Below are positions 7,952 to 15,909 of a stretch of DNA of 39,024 bases, piece after piece. This stretch comes from Collinsella aerofaciens (lineage in GTDB: Bacteria; Actinomycetota; Coriobacteriia; Coriobacteriales; Coriobacteriaceae). Where the stretch lies: assembly GCF_028207065.1 (NCBI RefSeq), contig NZ_JAQLFP010000026.1, forward strand, positions 1 through 39,024, given 5' to 3'. The notes beneath the pieces are model-generated. The model saw only the letters and a program-made list of their open reading frames with translations. It did no database searches and was not told the origin of the DNA. Position numbers and translations under genes: made by a program. Numbering within the stretch: position 1 is the first letter of the stretch; every line of letters starts with the position of its first letter.

Positions 7952-8088
7952 ACCCGGGAGGCGGAGGAATACCTATTTGCTCCGTCGCGAGTTCCGCACG
8001 CAAAGGAAAGCACTTAATGTGCTTTCCGTCTTGCGCAGGACTGTTCGAGCAGCGGAGTAAATAGGTATTCCTCCGCCAACTCCTAGGT
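7952..8088 (+). repeat. 137-nt long palindromic element between ygeX and ygeY
   Basis: The outer 25-bp arms 7960-7984 and 8053-8077 pair throughout with only one G-U wobble (g7979, t8058). Outside them, after a three-base bulge, 7952-7959 pairs with 8081-8088 with one mismatch. Inside, 7985-8003 pairs imperfectly with 8031-8048. The centre is a perfect 9-bp hairpin, GGAAAGCAC (8005-8013), loop TTAAT, GTGCTTTCC (8019-8027). All layers share nearly one centre (about 8016-8020), so the transcript would fold into a single long rod. It fills most of the 232-bp gap in a run of co-directional genes. It could be a mobile palindromic element (MITE or REP-like), an RNA-processing site, or a structured regulatory RNA. 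No T-run follows, so it is not a standard terminator. Confidence 0.85.
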
Positions 8089-8117
8089 AGACTCCTTCGA
8101 ATGAAAGGTTGACTGTT

Positions 8118-9503
8118 ATGACTAAAGAACTCGATTTCGACGCTATCAAGGCTGCGGCTGAGTCTCATCGTGCTGATATGACTCGCTTCCTGCGCGCTAT
8201 GATCTCCCATCCCTCTGAGTCCTGCGAGGAGGGTGAGGTTGTCGCTTGCATCAAGGCCGAGATGGAGAGCCTTGGCTATGACGAGGTCAAGGTCGACGGC
8301 TTGGGCAACGTTATGGGCTTTATGGGCGAGGGCGACAAGATCATCGCCATCGACTCCCACATCGACACCGTCGGCATCGGCAACATCGAGAACTGGGATG
8401 CCGATCCCTATGAGGGCTACGAGACCGACGAGATCATCTACGGTCGCGGCGGCTCCGACCAGGAGGGCGGCATGGCTTCTGCTACTTACGCTGCCAAGAT
8501 GATGAAGGACATGGGCCTCATCCCCGAGGGCTACAAGATCATGGTCGTCGGCACCGTCCAGGAAGAGGACTGCGACGGCATGTGCTGGCAGTACATCTAC
8601 AACAAGGACGGCATTAAGCCCGAGTTCGTCATTTCCACCGAGCCCACCGACGGCGGCATCTATCGCGGTCACCGCGGCCGCATGGAGATCCGCGTCGATG
8701 TTCACGGCACCTCCTGCCACGGTTCCGCCCCCGACCGCGGCGATAACGCCATCTACAAGATGGCCGACATCATCGCCGACGTCCGCGCCCTCAACAACAA
8801 CGGCTGCGACGAGTCGACCGACATCAAGGGCCTCGTCAAGATGCTCGACCCCAAGTACAACCCCGAGCACTTCGAGGACGCCCGCTTCCTGGGCCGCGGC
8901 ACCTGCACCGTCAGCCAGATCTTCTACACCAGCCCCAGCCGCTGCGCTGTCGCTGACTCTTGTGCCATCTCCATCGACCGTCGCATGACCGCCGGCGAGA
9001 CCTGGGAGTCCTGCCTGGACGAGATCCGCAACCTGCCGGCCGCCAAGAAGTACGGCGACGACGTGAAGGTCTCCATGTACATGTACGACCGTCCGTCCTG
9101 GACCGGCGAGGTCTACGAGACCGAGGCTTACTTCCCCACGTGGATCAACAAGGAGACCGCTCCGCACGTCAAGGCCCTCGTCGACGCCCACAAGGCCATG
9201 TTCGGTGACGAGCGCATCGGCTGCGAGCCCAGCATGGACAAGCGCACCGGTCGTCCGCTGTGCGACAAGTGGACCTTCTCCACGAACTGCGTTTCCATCC
9301 AGGGCCGCTATGGCATCCCCTGCGTCGGCTTTGGCCCGGGTGCCGAGTCTCAGGCTCACGCTCCCAACGAGGTCACCTACAAGGACGACCTGGTCACCGC
9401 TGCCGCCATGTATGTTGCTGCTTTGAACCTCTACGATCCGAGCCAGGCCGATGGCGACGCTACCGTGTTCCGCGCCGGTCTGACCAACAACAAGATCGAC
9501 TAG
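8118..9503 (+). CDS. ygeY: YgeY-type M20 family hydrolase
   Basis: A 461-residue metallohydrolase of the M20 peptidase/deacylase family, matching the YgeY subgroup that travels with selenium-dependent molybdenum hydroxylases. Metal site motifs are IDSHIDTV (H81, D83), [10 protein letters not shown] (D114) and VQEEDCDG (E149/E150); the dimerisation part has [20 protein letters not shown]. The true substrate is uncertain; in the urate-degradation clusters of gut anaerobes it is thought to act on an acyl or ureido intermediate. ATG 8118 has AAAGG nine bases upstream; an in-frame TTG at 8109 is less well placed. It is separated from ygeX by the long palindrome, which may make its expression differ from ygeX. 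Confidence 0.9.
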   Translation: MTKELDFDAIKAAAESHRADMTRFLRAMISHPSESCEEGEVVACIKAEMESLGYDEVKVDGLGNVMGFMGEGDKIIAIDSHIDTVGIGNIENWDADPYEGYETDEIIYGRGGSDQEGGMASATYAAKMMKDMGLIPEGYKIMVVGTVQEEDCDGMCWQYIYNKDGIKPEFVISTEPTDGGIYRGHRGRMEIRVDVHGTSCHGSAPDRGDNAIYKMADIIADVRALNNNGCDESTDIKGLVKMLDPKYNPEHFEDARFLGRGTCTVSQIFYTSPSRCAVADSCAISIDRRMTAGETWESCLDEIRNLPAAKKYGDDVKVSMYMYDRPSWTGEVYETEAYFPTWINKETAPHVKALVDAHKAMFGDERIGCEPSMDKRTGRPLCDKWTFSTNCVSIQGRYGIPCVGFGPGAESQAHAPNEVTYKDDLVTAAAMYVAALNLYDPSQADGDATVFRAGLTNNKID

Positions 9504-9550
9504 TCCCATTCCTTGATCTTGTTGAGCCGGGGGCCGCTCGTGTCCCCGGC
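9488..9550 (+). other. Two tandem stem-loops at the 3' end of ygeY
   Basis: The first has a perfect 10-bp stem (9488-9497 with 9515-9524, CAACAAGATC / GATCTTGTTG) and spans the ygeY stop codon. The second, directly after it, has a perfect 7-bp stem GCCGGGG / CCCCGGC (9526-9532 with 9544-9550). Neither is followed by a T-run. They may stabilise or process the mRNA between ygeY and ygeW rather than end transcription. Confidence 0.55.
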
Positions 9551-9704
9551 ACCCCCTGTTGACTTGGGGCCCGCGGTCGTTATCTCCCATGCTTCCTCAA
9601 CGGTAGCGGGTCCTCGTCATAGCGCTCTGCATGTTCTAGCCACACGCGCATGCCGGAGCACATCTACTCATTGCGATCGTTTCATCTATGGAAAGGATAT
9701 TTAC

Positions 9705-10907
9705 ATGGACGCCAAGTTTACCGAGCTCGTCGAGCAGCTGAACGGCCTCGATTTTAAGGGCATGTACGGCAGCGACTTCCTGCACACCTGGGATAAGACC
9801 ACCGATGAGCTCAAGGCTCTCTACATCGTTGCCGACGCCCTGCGCGAGCTGCGTGAGAACAACGTTTCGTCCAAGATCTTCGACTCGGGCCTGGCCGTCT
9901 CCCTGTTCCGCGACAACTCCACCCGTACGCGCTTCTCCTTCTCTAAGGCCGCCAACCTGCTCGGCCTCGAGCTGCAGGACCTGGACGAGAAGAAGTCCCA
10001 GATCGCTCACGGCGAGACCGTCCGTGAGACCGCTACCATGATCTCCTTCATGGCCGACGTCATCGGCATCCGCGACGACATGTACATCGGCAAGGGCGAC
10101 GCCTACATGGCCGAGGTCTCCGAGTCTGTCCAGCAGGCCTACGAGGACGGCGTTCTGGATCACCGTCCCACGCTCATCTCCCTGCAGTCCGACTCCGATC
10201 ACCCCACGCAGTCCTCTGCCGACATGCTCTACCTCATCAACGAGTTTGGCGGTCTTGAGAACCTCAAGGGCAAAAAGGTTGCCGTCACCTGGGCCTACTC
10301 GCCCTCTTACGGCAAGCCGCTGTCCTGCCCGCAGTCGCTGATCAGCCTGCTGCCCCGTTTTGGCATGGACGTCACCCTGGCCCACCCCGAGGGCTACGAC
10401 CTCATGCCCGAGGTCGTCGAGCGCGCAAAGGGCTACGCCGCCGAGTCCGGCACCACCTTTAAGCAGGTCAACACCATGGCCGAGGCCTTCGAGGGCGCCG
10501 ACATCGTGATCCCCAAGAGCTGGGCTCCGTTTGCCGCCATGGAGAAGCGCACCAACCTGTACGCCGAGGGCGACGACGCCGGCATCGCTGCGCTCGAGAA
10601 GGAGCTGCTCGCCCAGAACGCCACCCATCAGGACTGGTGCTCCACGACCGAGCTCATGGAGAAGACCGCCAACGGCCAGGACACCATCTTTATGCATCCG
10701 CTGCCCGCCGACATCTCCGGTGTCTCCTGCGAGCACGGCGAGGTCAACGCCGACGTCTTCGACATGCACCGCGTGGGCATGTACAAGGAGGCCAGCTACA
10801 AGCCGTACGCCATCGCAGCCATGATGTTCCTGCAGAAGGTTGCCGATCCCGCCGCTACCCTCAAGGCCCTCGACGAGCGCAACACCGCCCGTTGGTTCCA
10901 GGCCTAA
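9705..10907 (+). CDS. ygeW: YgeW-type knotted carbamoyltransferase
   Basis: A 400-residue member of the aspartate/ornithine carbamoyltransferase superfamily, in the YgeW branch. The carbamoyl-phosphate loop is FRDNSTRTRFSF (69-80, S72-T-R-T-R76) and the second conserved site is FMHPLPADISG near residue 330. YgeW proteins have a characteristic knotted chain; their physiological substrate is not firmly known. ATG 9705 is preceded by GGAAAGGA. The gene follows ygeY after 201 bp that contain two hairpins and no clear promoter, so it probably shares the ygeX transcript. A terminator follows it, closing the ygeXYW unit. The order X-Y-W differs from the E. coli order W-X-Y. Confidence 0.92.
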   Translation: MDAKFTELVEQLNGLDFKGMYGSDFLHTWDKTTDELKALYIVADALRELRENNVSSKIFDSGLAVSLFRDNSTRTRFSFSKAANLLGLELQDLDEKKSQIAHGETVRETATMISFMADVIGIRDDMYIGKGDAYMAEVSESVQQAYEDGVLDHRPTLISLQSDSDHPTQSSADMLYLINEFGGLENLKGKKVAVTWAYSPSYGKPLSCPQSLISLLPRFGMDVTLAHPEGYDLMPEVVERAKGYAAESGTTFKQVNTMAEAFEGADIVIPKSWAPFAAMEKRTNLYAEGDDAGIAALEKELLAQNATHQDWCSTTELMEKTANGQDTIFMHPLPADISGVSCEHGEVNADVFDMHRVGMYKEASYKPYAIAAMMFLQKVADPAATLKALDERNTARWFQA

Positions 10908-10930
10908 AGCCGCGCTGAGGTAAGCCATGT

Positions 10931-10969
10931 AAAGGGGGCGCTCTGCCAACCGGCGGGGTGCCCCTTTTT
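10931..10969 (+). terminator. Rho-independent terminator after ygeW
   Basis: AAAGGGG at 10931-10937 pairs with CCCCTTT at 10961-10967 and TT follows. The apical part contains further GC pairing. It closes the ygeX-ygeY-ygeW unit. Confidence 0.75.
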
Positions 10970-11057
10970 GCATCGTGGACGTGCGGGATAAGCGCTTTCG
11001 ATGTAGATGCCCCGCGACGCGAGTTATGGGTACGATGGTTTCAGGGGAGGTATCGCC

Positions 11058-11672
11058 ATGAAACTTGGTTGCGTCATTATGGCTTCGGGCGAGGGCAAGC
11101 GATTTGGCTCTAACAAGATGCTCGCTGATATCTATGGCGAGCCGCTGATTGCCCGGACCATTGATTCGGTTCCCCGGGGCTTTGACGTTGTGGTTTCGAC
11201 GCGTTGGCCCGAGGTCGCTCAGATTTGTGATGACAAGCATTGCCCGTGCGTGCTGCACGATGGCGAGCTGCGCAGCGAAAGCGTCCGTGCGGGCCTTTCG
11301 TGGGGAGTCGAACGCAACTGGAAAGGTTGCCTCTTTTTGCCGGGCGACCAGCCGCTCGTGAGTTCGGATTCTTTCGAGGCTATGGTTCGTGCATTTGACG
11401 AGCGTGGCCGCAAGCATCCGGTACGTCTTGCGTGCAACGGTGAGCCTTCGAGCCCGGTGCTCTTCCCAAGGCAACTGTTCCCTTCGCTCATGCTTCTCGA
11501 GGGCAAGGACGGTGGTGGGTCGATTCTCAAGGGCCGCACCGACGTTGCGTTGGTTGAGGCACGTGCCTACGAGCTGTGGGACGTCGATACCGCCAAGGGA
11601 CAGCGACGCATAACGGAGCATATCGCCGCCTGCTCGTATTTTGATCGCGTGGCCAACTGCATCAATCAATAA
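11058..11672 (+). CDS. MocA-like molybdenum cofactor cytidylyltransferase family protein (YgfJ type)
   Basis: A 204-residue nucleotidyltransferase of the MobA/MocA fold. The nucleotide loop is CVIMASGEGKRFGSNKM (residues 5-21) and the metal-binding block is LFLPGDQPLVSSDSF near 95-110. Such proteins attach CMP to molybdopterin for hydroxylases; the YgfJ branch occurs in selenium-dependent molybdenum hydroxylase clusters, matching yqeB, yqeC and xdhC nearby. ATG 11058 follows GGGGAGG by seven bases; an earlier in-frame ATG at 11007 has no ribosome site. Nine bases separate its stop from hyuA, so the two form an operon. Confidence 0.85.
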   Translation: MKLGCVIMASGEGKRFGSNKMLADIYGEPLIARTIDSVPRGFDVVVSTRWPEVAQICDDKHCPCVLHDGELRSESVRAGLSWGVERNWKGCLFLPGDQPLVSSDSFEAMVRAFDERGRKHPVRLACNGEPSSPVLFPRQLFPSLMLLEGKDGGGSILKGRTDVALVEARAYELWDVDTAKGQRRITEHIAACSYFDRVANCINQ

Positions 11673-11681
11673 GGAGCAATT

Positions 11682-13049
11682 ATGATCATCATCAAAAACG
11701 GCGCGCTCGTGACGCCCCAGGGGCTTCGCCGCGCCGATCTTGCCATGGATGGCGATAAGATCGTGCGGATCGCCGCGGCGATTGAGCCGGCCGAGGGCGA
11801 TACCGTCGAGGATGCCGCGGGCTGCTGGGTGTTCCCAGGCTTTATCGATGGGCACACGCACATGCAGTGCTGGACTGGCATGGACTGGACGGCCGATAGC
11901 TTTGAGACCGGCACACGTGCGGCTGCCTGCGGCGGCACGACGACCATCGTCGACTACGCGACGGCCGATCGCGGCGTGACCATGCCCGATGCCTTGGCCG
12001 AGTGGCATCGCCGCGCCGACGGCACCTGCACGGCCAACTATGCCTTCCATATGGCACTCGCTGAGTGGAACGAGCGTAACCGCGCCGATCTTTCGTCCAT
12101 GCGCGAGGCGGGCGTATCGTCGTTCAAGACCTACTTTGCCTACGATCATTTGCGCCTGGACGATGCCGAGACGCTCGAGGTGCTCGAGGAGCTCAAGCGT
12201 GTTGGCGGTATCCTGTGCGTGCATTGTGAGAACGGCACGCTGGTGAATGAGCTGCAGAAGCGCGTGTTTGAGCAGGGTATCCACGGGCCCGAGGGACATG
12301 CTCTCAGCCGTCCGGATGTGTGCGAGGCCGAGGCCGTGAGCCGTCTGCTGTATCTGGCGCATCTGGCCGGCGACGCACCGGTCAACGTGGTGCACCTTTC
12401 GACCAAGCTGGGGCTCGAGACCATCCGTGCCGCCAAGGCGCGCGGGCAGAAGAATATCTATGTCGAGACTTGCCCTCAGTATCTGATGCTCGACGATACG
12501 TGCTACTTGGAGCAGGGCGAGGACGGCTTTGCGGGCGCCAAGTATGTGATGAGCCCGCCGCTGCGCCATGCGGGTGATCGTGCGGCACTGCGCGAGGCGC
12601 TTGTGGCCGGCGAGATCGATACGATTGCGACCGACCACTGCAGCTTTAACCTGCACGGGCAAAAGGACCGCGGGCGCGACGACTTCCGCGCGATTCCCAA
12701 CGGCGGACCCGGTGTGGAGCATCGCCCCGTCGCGATCGCCACGAGCTTTGAGGGACAGCTGGGCCCCGAGGATCTGTGCCGCCTGATGAGCGAGAACCCG
12801 GCGCGCGTCTTTGGCATGTATCCGCGCAAGGGCTGTCTTGCCGAGGGTGCCGATGCCGACGTGTGCGTGTGGGATCCCAAGGCGCGCTGGACCATTCGCG
12901 CGGCGACGCAGCATCAGGCTGTGGACTACACGCCGCTCGAGGGCTTTGAGGCGCACGGCCGCGCCAAGGCCGTGTTTGTGAACGGCGTACTGGCTGCGCG
13001 CGACGGCGAGCCCACCGGAGCCCAGCCCGGCCGCTACGTCCCCCGCTAG
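11682..13049 (+). CDS. hyuA: Dihydropyrimidinase/hydantoinase-family amidohydrolase
   Basis: A 455-residue cyclic amidase of the D-hydantoinase/dihydropyrimidinase family (the ygeZ/hyuA gene of E. coli-type clusters). Metal ligands are visible: H58 and H60 in FIDGHTHM, the lysine to be carboxylated K149 in SSFKTYFAYD, H181 in CVHCEN, H238 in VVHLST, and the aspartate in IATDHCSF. It opens hydantoin or dihydropyrimidine rings to N-carbamoyl products; in purine-degradation clusters it probably acts on a ring intermediate. A good AAGGAG lies upstream. It is co-transcribed with the MocA-like gene and convergent with yqeC, with a 39-bp palindromic repeat between them. Confidence 0.9.
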   Translation: MIIIKNGALVTPQGLRRADLAMDGDKIVRIAAAIEPAEGDTVEDAAGCWVFPGFIDGHTHMQCWTGMDWTADSFETGTRAAACGGTTTIVDYATADRGVTMPDALAEWHRRADGTCTANYAFHMALAEWNERNRADLSSMREAGVSSFKTYFAYDHLRLDDAETLEVLEELKRVGGILCVHCENGTLVNELQKRVFEQGIHGPEGHALSRPDVCEAEAVSRLLYLAHLAGDAPVNVVHLSTKLGLETIRAAKARGQKNIYVETCPQYLMLDDTCYLEQGEDGFAGAKYVMSPPLRHAGDRAALREALVAGEIDTIATDHCSFNLHGQKDRGRDDFRAIPNGGPGVEHRPVAIATSFEGQLGPEDLCRLMSENPARVFGMYPRKGCLAEGADADVCVWDPKARWTIRAATQHQAVDYTPLEGFEAHGRAKAVFVNGVLAARDGEPTGAQPGRYVPR

Positions 13050-13062
13050 CAGGAAGGCCGCC

Positions 13063-13101
13063 GGGGTAGCTAAAAGAGCCCCGTCCCAAATTAGCTACCC
13101 C
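13063..13101. repeat. 39-bp palindromic intergenic repeat, copy 1
   Basis: Arms GGGGTAGCTAA (13063-13073) and TTAGCTACCCC (13091-13101) are perfect inverted copies around AAGAGCCCCGTCCCAAA. The same 39-bp unit, in the opposite orientation and with two base changes, ends this window (38986-39024). Here it sits between the convergent hyuA and yqeC genes and supplies the last codon and stop of yqeC. It may serve as a two-way terminator and as a dispersed repeat. Confidence 0.85.
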
Positions 13102-13832
13102 TGGAGGCTGGTGGCGACGATGGGGCGGTCGAGAGCTGTCTCGAAGCGGTCGGCCATCGTGGGGTCGCTGAGCGTGTCGACTTGGTTGAGCATGACGCGT
13201 GCGGCGCAGAGTCCCAGCGCCTGCATTTCGGCATTGAGCACCTGGGCGACGCGCTCGGGCGTGGCGATGTCGGTAGGCTCGCAGCCGCAGTGCTCGCAGA
13301 AGAGCTCGGGGCGGTGGACAACCTCGGCGACGGGCTTGCCCAGCCCCGAGGCGCCGACGACCCAGACAACGTTTGCCGTGGCGGCGGGAATTACCGGCTC
13401 CCAGGCGGCATGCGCCTTGAGCGGGAGTCGCTTGCTGCCATCTGCCTCGGCCAACACATAGTCAAAGCGCTGCGCCAGCTCGTTGGGCGGCTCGGCGGGG
13501 GCGGAGAGCTTGCCTGTCTCCGGGTTCAAAACACCCGCCTGGCAGATACTTCCTCGGACAAGTCCCGCGCATGCCTCGCAAGTGCAGCCGGGAACATGCA
13601 GGGCCCCCGGCTTCCAAGGCGCGGCGTCCAGGCGACGGCTCGACCCGTCCCACGGCACGCCGGCGACGGGGAACATGCGCGTGGTGGTGCAGAGGAGCAC
13701 GCGGCCGCCAGCGCGCATAAGCTCAAGGCCGAGCGTCTTTAGCAAGGTCGACTTGCCGCCACTGCCGATAATCGCGGTAATGCCCGGCTCGATCCTGAGC
13801 GCAGAGGCAAGATTGCCGCCAACCGTTTCCAT
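13095..13832 (-). CDS. yqeC: YqeC, putative selenium cofactor biosynthesis protein
   Basis: A 245-residue P-loop protein of the YqeC family linked to selenium-dependent molybdenum hydroxylases. The loop is IIGSGGKSTLL (G23-T29), followed by CTTTRMF; LAEADGSKRLPLKAH near residue 130 is the second hallmark. Two cysteine clusters, CTCEAC and CEHCGC, may bind metal. It is thought to help load or sulfurate the hydroxylase cofactor; the reaction is not established. Its stop codon lies inside the 39-bp palindromic repeat. It is divergent from yqeB with 102 bp between starts, so both could be controlled from one region. Confidence 0.9.
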   Translation of the reverse strand: METVGGNLASALRIEPGITAIIGSGGKSTLLKTLGLELMRAGGRVLLCTTTRMFPVAGVPWDGSSRRLDAAPWKPGALHVPGCTCEACAGLVRGSICQAGVLNPETGKLSAPAEPPNELAQRFDYVLAEADGSKRLPLKAHAAWEPVIPAATANVVWVVGASGLGKPVAEVVHRPELFCEHCGCEPTDIATPERVAQVLNAEMQALGLCAARVMLNQVDTLSDPTMADRFETALDRPIVATSLQG

Positions 13833-13934
13833 CTGTTCACCGCCGTATAATACTGTGATAATAAATAATCATCAGAGTAGCGGTCGAACCGCTTTTGCTC
13901 TGCTCAAACCGTAGCACAGGGAGGTGCCCCGGGA
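13833..13934. promoter_or_regulatory. Divergent yqeC/yqeB promoter region with early hairpin
   Basis: TATAAT at 13846-13851 is a probable -10 box for yqeB; its -35 is unclear (TTTCCA at 13826 would be too close). The AT-rich stretch 13846-13870 could also hold the yqeC promoter on the other strand. Downstream on the plus strand a hairpin AGCGGT-CGA-ACCGCT (13879-13893) runs into TTT, a small terminator-like structure in the yqeB leader. Confidence 0.45.
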
Positions 13935-14729
13935 ATGCTCGTTTATGTTCGCGGCGCCGGCGATATCGCCACGGGCGTCGCCGCTCGCTTGGTGCGCTCC
14001 GGCGTGTCGGTCGTTATGGCCGATATCGCGGTTCCCACGTGCATCCGCCGCACAATCAGTTTTTGCGAGGCCATTCGCCTGGGCGAGGTCCAGGTCGAGG
14101 GCATTCGCGCTCGCTTGGCACAGACGCCGGCTGAGGCGCTCGAGATTACCCAAGCGGGAGACGTCGCCGTTGTGGTGGACCCTCAGGCCAAGATGCTTGG
14201 CGAGCTGAAACCCGCTGCCGTGGTCGACGCGATTCTGGCCAAGCGCAACTTGGGCACCACGCGCGACATGGCGCCTGCCGTCATCGCTGTGGGGCCGGGC
14301 TTTACCGCGCCGGTTGACTGCGACGCCGTGGTCGAGACCATGCGCGGGCATTTTCTCGGCCGTGTCATTACCCAAGGTTCGCCCCAGCCCAACACGGGCG
14401 TGCCGGGCATTATCGCCGGCTATGGCAAGGAACGTGTTATCCACAGCCCCGCCGCCGGCGTGTTTCGGTCCGACCGCGCAATCGGCGACATCGTGAGCGC
14501 CGGAGACGTGATTGGCTACGCGGGTGATACGCCCATGTGCACGCAGATCGATGGCTGTCTGCGCGGGCTTTTGGCGAACGGCGTGCAGGTGACTGAGGGC
14601 TTTAAATGCGCCGATGTCGATCCGCGCGGCGACGCCAGCTACATCAACTATATTTCGGACAAGGCGACATCGGTCGGCGGCGGCGTGCTCGAGGCACTCG
14701 CTATGCTCACCGATGTCTTTAGAGGATAG
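13935..14729 (+). CDS. yqeB: YqeB, selenium-dependent molybdenum hydroxylase maturation protein (EF2563 family)
   Basis: A 264-residue protein of the YqeB/EF2563 family, found almost only beside selenium-dependent molybdenum hydroxylases. It opens with a Rossmann-like loop VRGAGDIATGVAARLVRSG (residues 4-22) and has the family blocks VAVGPGFTAPVDCDAVVETM and NTGVPGIIAGYG near its middle, then RGDASYINYISDKA near the end. The biochemical step is not known. GGGAGG precedes ATG by ten bases. The xdhC-like gene follows nine bases after its stop, so the pair forms an operon. Confidence 0.92.
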   Translation: MLVYVRGAGDIATGVAARLVRSGVSVVMADIAVPTCIRRTISFCEAIRLGEVQVEGIRARLAQTPAEALEITQAGDVAVVVDPQAKMLGELKPAAVVDAILAKRNLGTTRDMAPAVIAVGPGFTAPVDCDAVVETMRGHFLGRVITQGSPQPNTGVPGIIAGYGKERVIHSPAAGVFRSDRAIGDIVSAGDVIGYAGDTPMCTQIDGCLRGLLANGVQVTEGFKCADVDPRGDASYINYISDKATSVGGGVLEALAMLTDVFRG

Positions 14730-14738
14730 AAGGCGGCA

Positions 14739-15782
14739 ATGGAAAAGCTCGATGTCGTGAATGCGGCACTTGCCGCCCTGCGTGCTGGCGAGACGTGCGA
14801 GCTCGTGGTCGTGGCCGGTACGGCGGGGTCGTCGCCGCGCGGTGTGGGCGCATGGATGACTGTCTTTGCCGATGGCAACCAGGCAGGCACTATCGGCGGC
14901 GGCAAGATTGAGCTCTTTGCGCTGGATGAGGCACGCGAGCTCCTGAGCGCGGGACAGTCGCGTCTGGTCCGCTACACCATGGGCGGCGAGAACTCCGATA
15001 CCGGCATGATCTGCGGCGGAGCCATCTGCCTGTGCTACCTGCATTTGGATGCGACTCAGGCACCGTTGTTCCAGTCGGTTGCCGACGTCTTGGCCTATCG
15101 GCGCATCGGCGACTTCGTCATCGACTTTGAGCCGTTTATCGCGAGCGCGCTCGAGGGCGATGTGGTTGAGTACCATGGCGAGACATCGCGCCATACCATT
15201 GCCGGCTGCCCCGAGCTTTCGCTGGTGGAGGAGGGGAGTAAGGTCACCTACACCAACGCCGCCTCCGAGATTCCCCCGGCGCACATCGAGACGCTCTGCC
15301 CCGAGGGCCTGACCTATATCTTTGGCTGCGGCCACGTGGGCGCTGCGACGGCGCGGGTGCTCACGGCGGCGGGCTTTGCCGTCGTGGCTTGCGACGACCG
15401 CCCCGGCACGCTGACCCCCGAATGGGTGCCCGGCGTCTACGACCGTCGTCTGGTCGATTATAAGAACCTGAGCGAGCTGTGCCCCATCGGCCCGCGCGAC
15501 TTGGTGGTCGTCGCCACGGCGGGTCACAAGTCCGATATCGACGTGGTGATTCAGGCCATGCGCGCTAAACCCGCCTATCTGGGCTGCCTGGGCTCGCGCC
15601 GCAAGACCGCCTTTGTGCGCGCCCGCCTGGAGCAGGAGGGCTTCACGCAGGGCCAGATCGACGAGCTGCACCTGCCGATCGGTGTCGCCATCGAGGCCGA
15701 GGACCCCGAGGAGATCGCCATCTCCATCGCCGCCGAGATGATCCACCTGCGTCGCACCAAACTCGTCCCCCGCAAGCGCTAG
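14739..15782 (+). CDS. XdhC/CoxI-family hydroxylase maturation protein
   Basis: A 347-residue protein of the XdhC/CoxI family, which binds molybdenum cofactor and inserts its sulfurated form into xanthine dehydrogenase-type enzymes. The N-terminal XdhC block has GSSPRGVGAWM and TIGGGKIE, with the cysteine region MICGGAICLCYL near residue 90. The C-terminal Rossmann domain has YIFGCGHVGAATARVL (near 192-207) and LGCLGSRRKTAFV near 285. It belongs with yqeB upstream and a purine permease downstream. The client enzyme is not in the window. Confidence 0.9.
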   Translation: MEKLDVVNAALAALRAGETCELVVVAGTAGSSPRGVGAWMTVFADGNQAGTIGGGKIELFALDEARELLSAGQSRLVRYTMGGENSDTGMICGGAICLCYLHLDATQAPLFQSVADVLAYRRIGDFVIDFEPFIASALEGDVVEYHGETSRHTIAGCPELSLVEEGSKVTYTNAASEIPPAHIETLCPEGLTYIFGCGHVGAATARVLTAAGFAVVACDDRPGTLTPEWVPGVYDRRLVDYKNLSELCPIGPRDLVVVATAGHKSDIDVVIQAMRAKPAYLGCLGSRRKTAFVRARLEQEGFTQGQIDELHLPIGVAIEAEDPEEIAISIAAEMIHLRRTKLVPRKR

Positions 15783-15787
15783 TCGCA

Positions 15788-15807
15788 TCCCAAATGAGCT
15801 GCCCCAG
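15788..15807 (+). repeat. Solo arm of the 39-bp palindromic repeat
   Basis: TCCCAAATGAGCTGCCCCAG differs at one base from the corresponding part of the repeat copy at 38986-39024 (read on the minus strand). The other arm is missing, suggesting a decayed or partial copy between xdhC and the permease gene. Confidence 0.55.
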
Positions 15808-15852
15808 CCCTCTGCCGCATGCGGGTCAAAATGCTACCTGTGTCATATGCCC

Positions 15853-15858
15853 TATAAT
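15853..15858 (+). promoter_or_regulatory. Possible -10 box for the NCS2 permease
   Basis: TATAAT lies 52 bp before the permease start. No convincing -35 box stands 16-18 bp upstream, so the promoter is tentative. Confidence 0.35.
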
Positions 15859-15909
15859 GTCCGACCGTTGAGCGGCATGGGGCCGCTGCTTAGGGTATGG
15901 GAGGCGCAA

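Noticed and set aside
9636..12956. Very long minus-strand open frame (over 1100 codons) opposite ygeW, the MocA-like gene and hyuA
   Set aside because: It is the complement of well-identified genes; the long opening reflects GC-rich third positions, and its translation matches no family.
6671..15782. In-frame UGA selenocysteine codons in the purine cluster
   Set aside because: All genes read to full family length without internal stops, so there is no reason to propose recoding.
13872..15788. Minus-strand open frame of over 630 codons opposite yqeB and xdhC
   Set aside because: Shadow of two clear genes with ribosome sites and family motifs.
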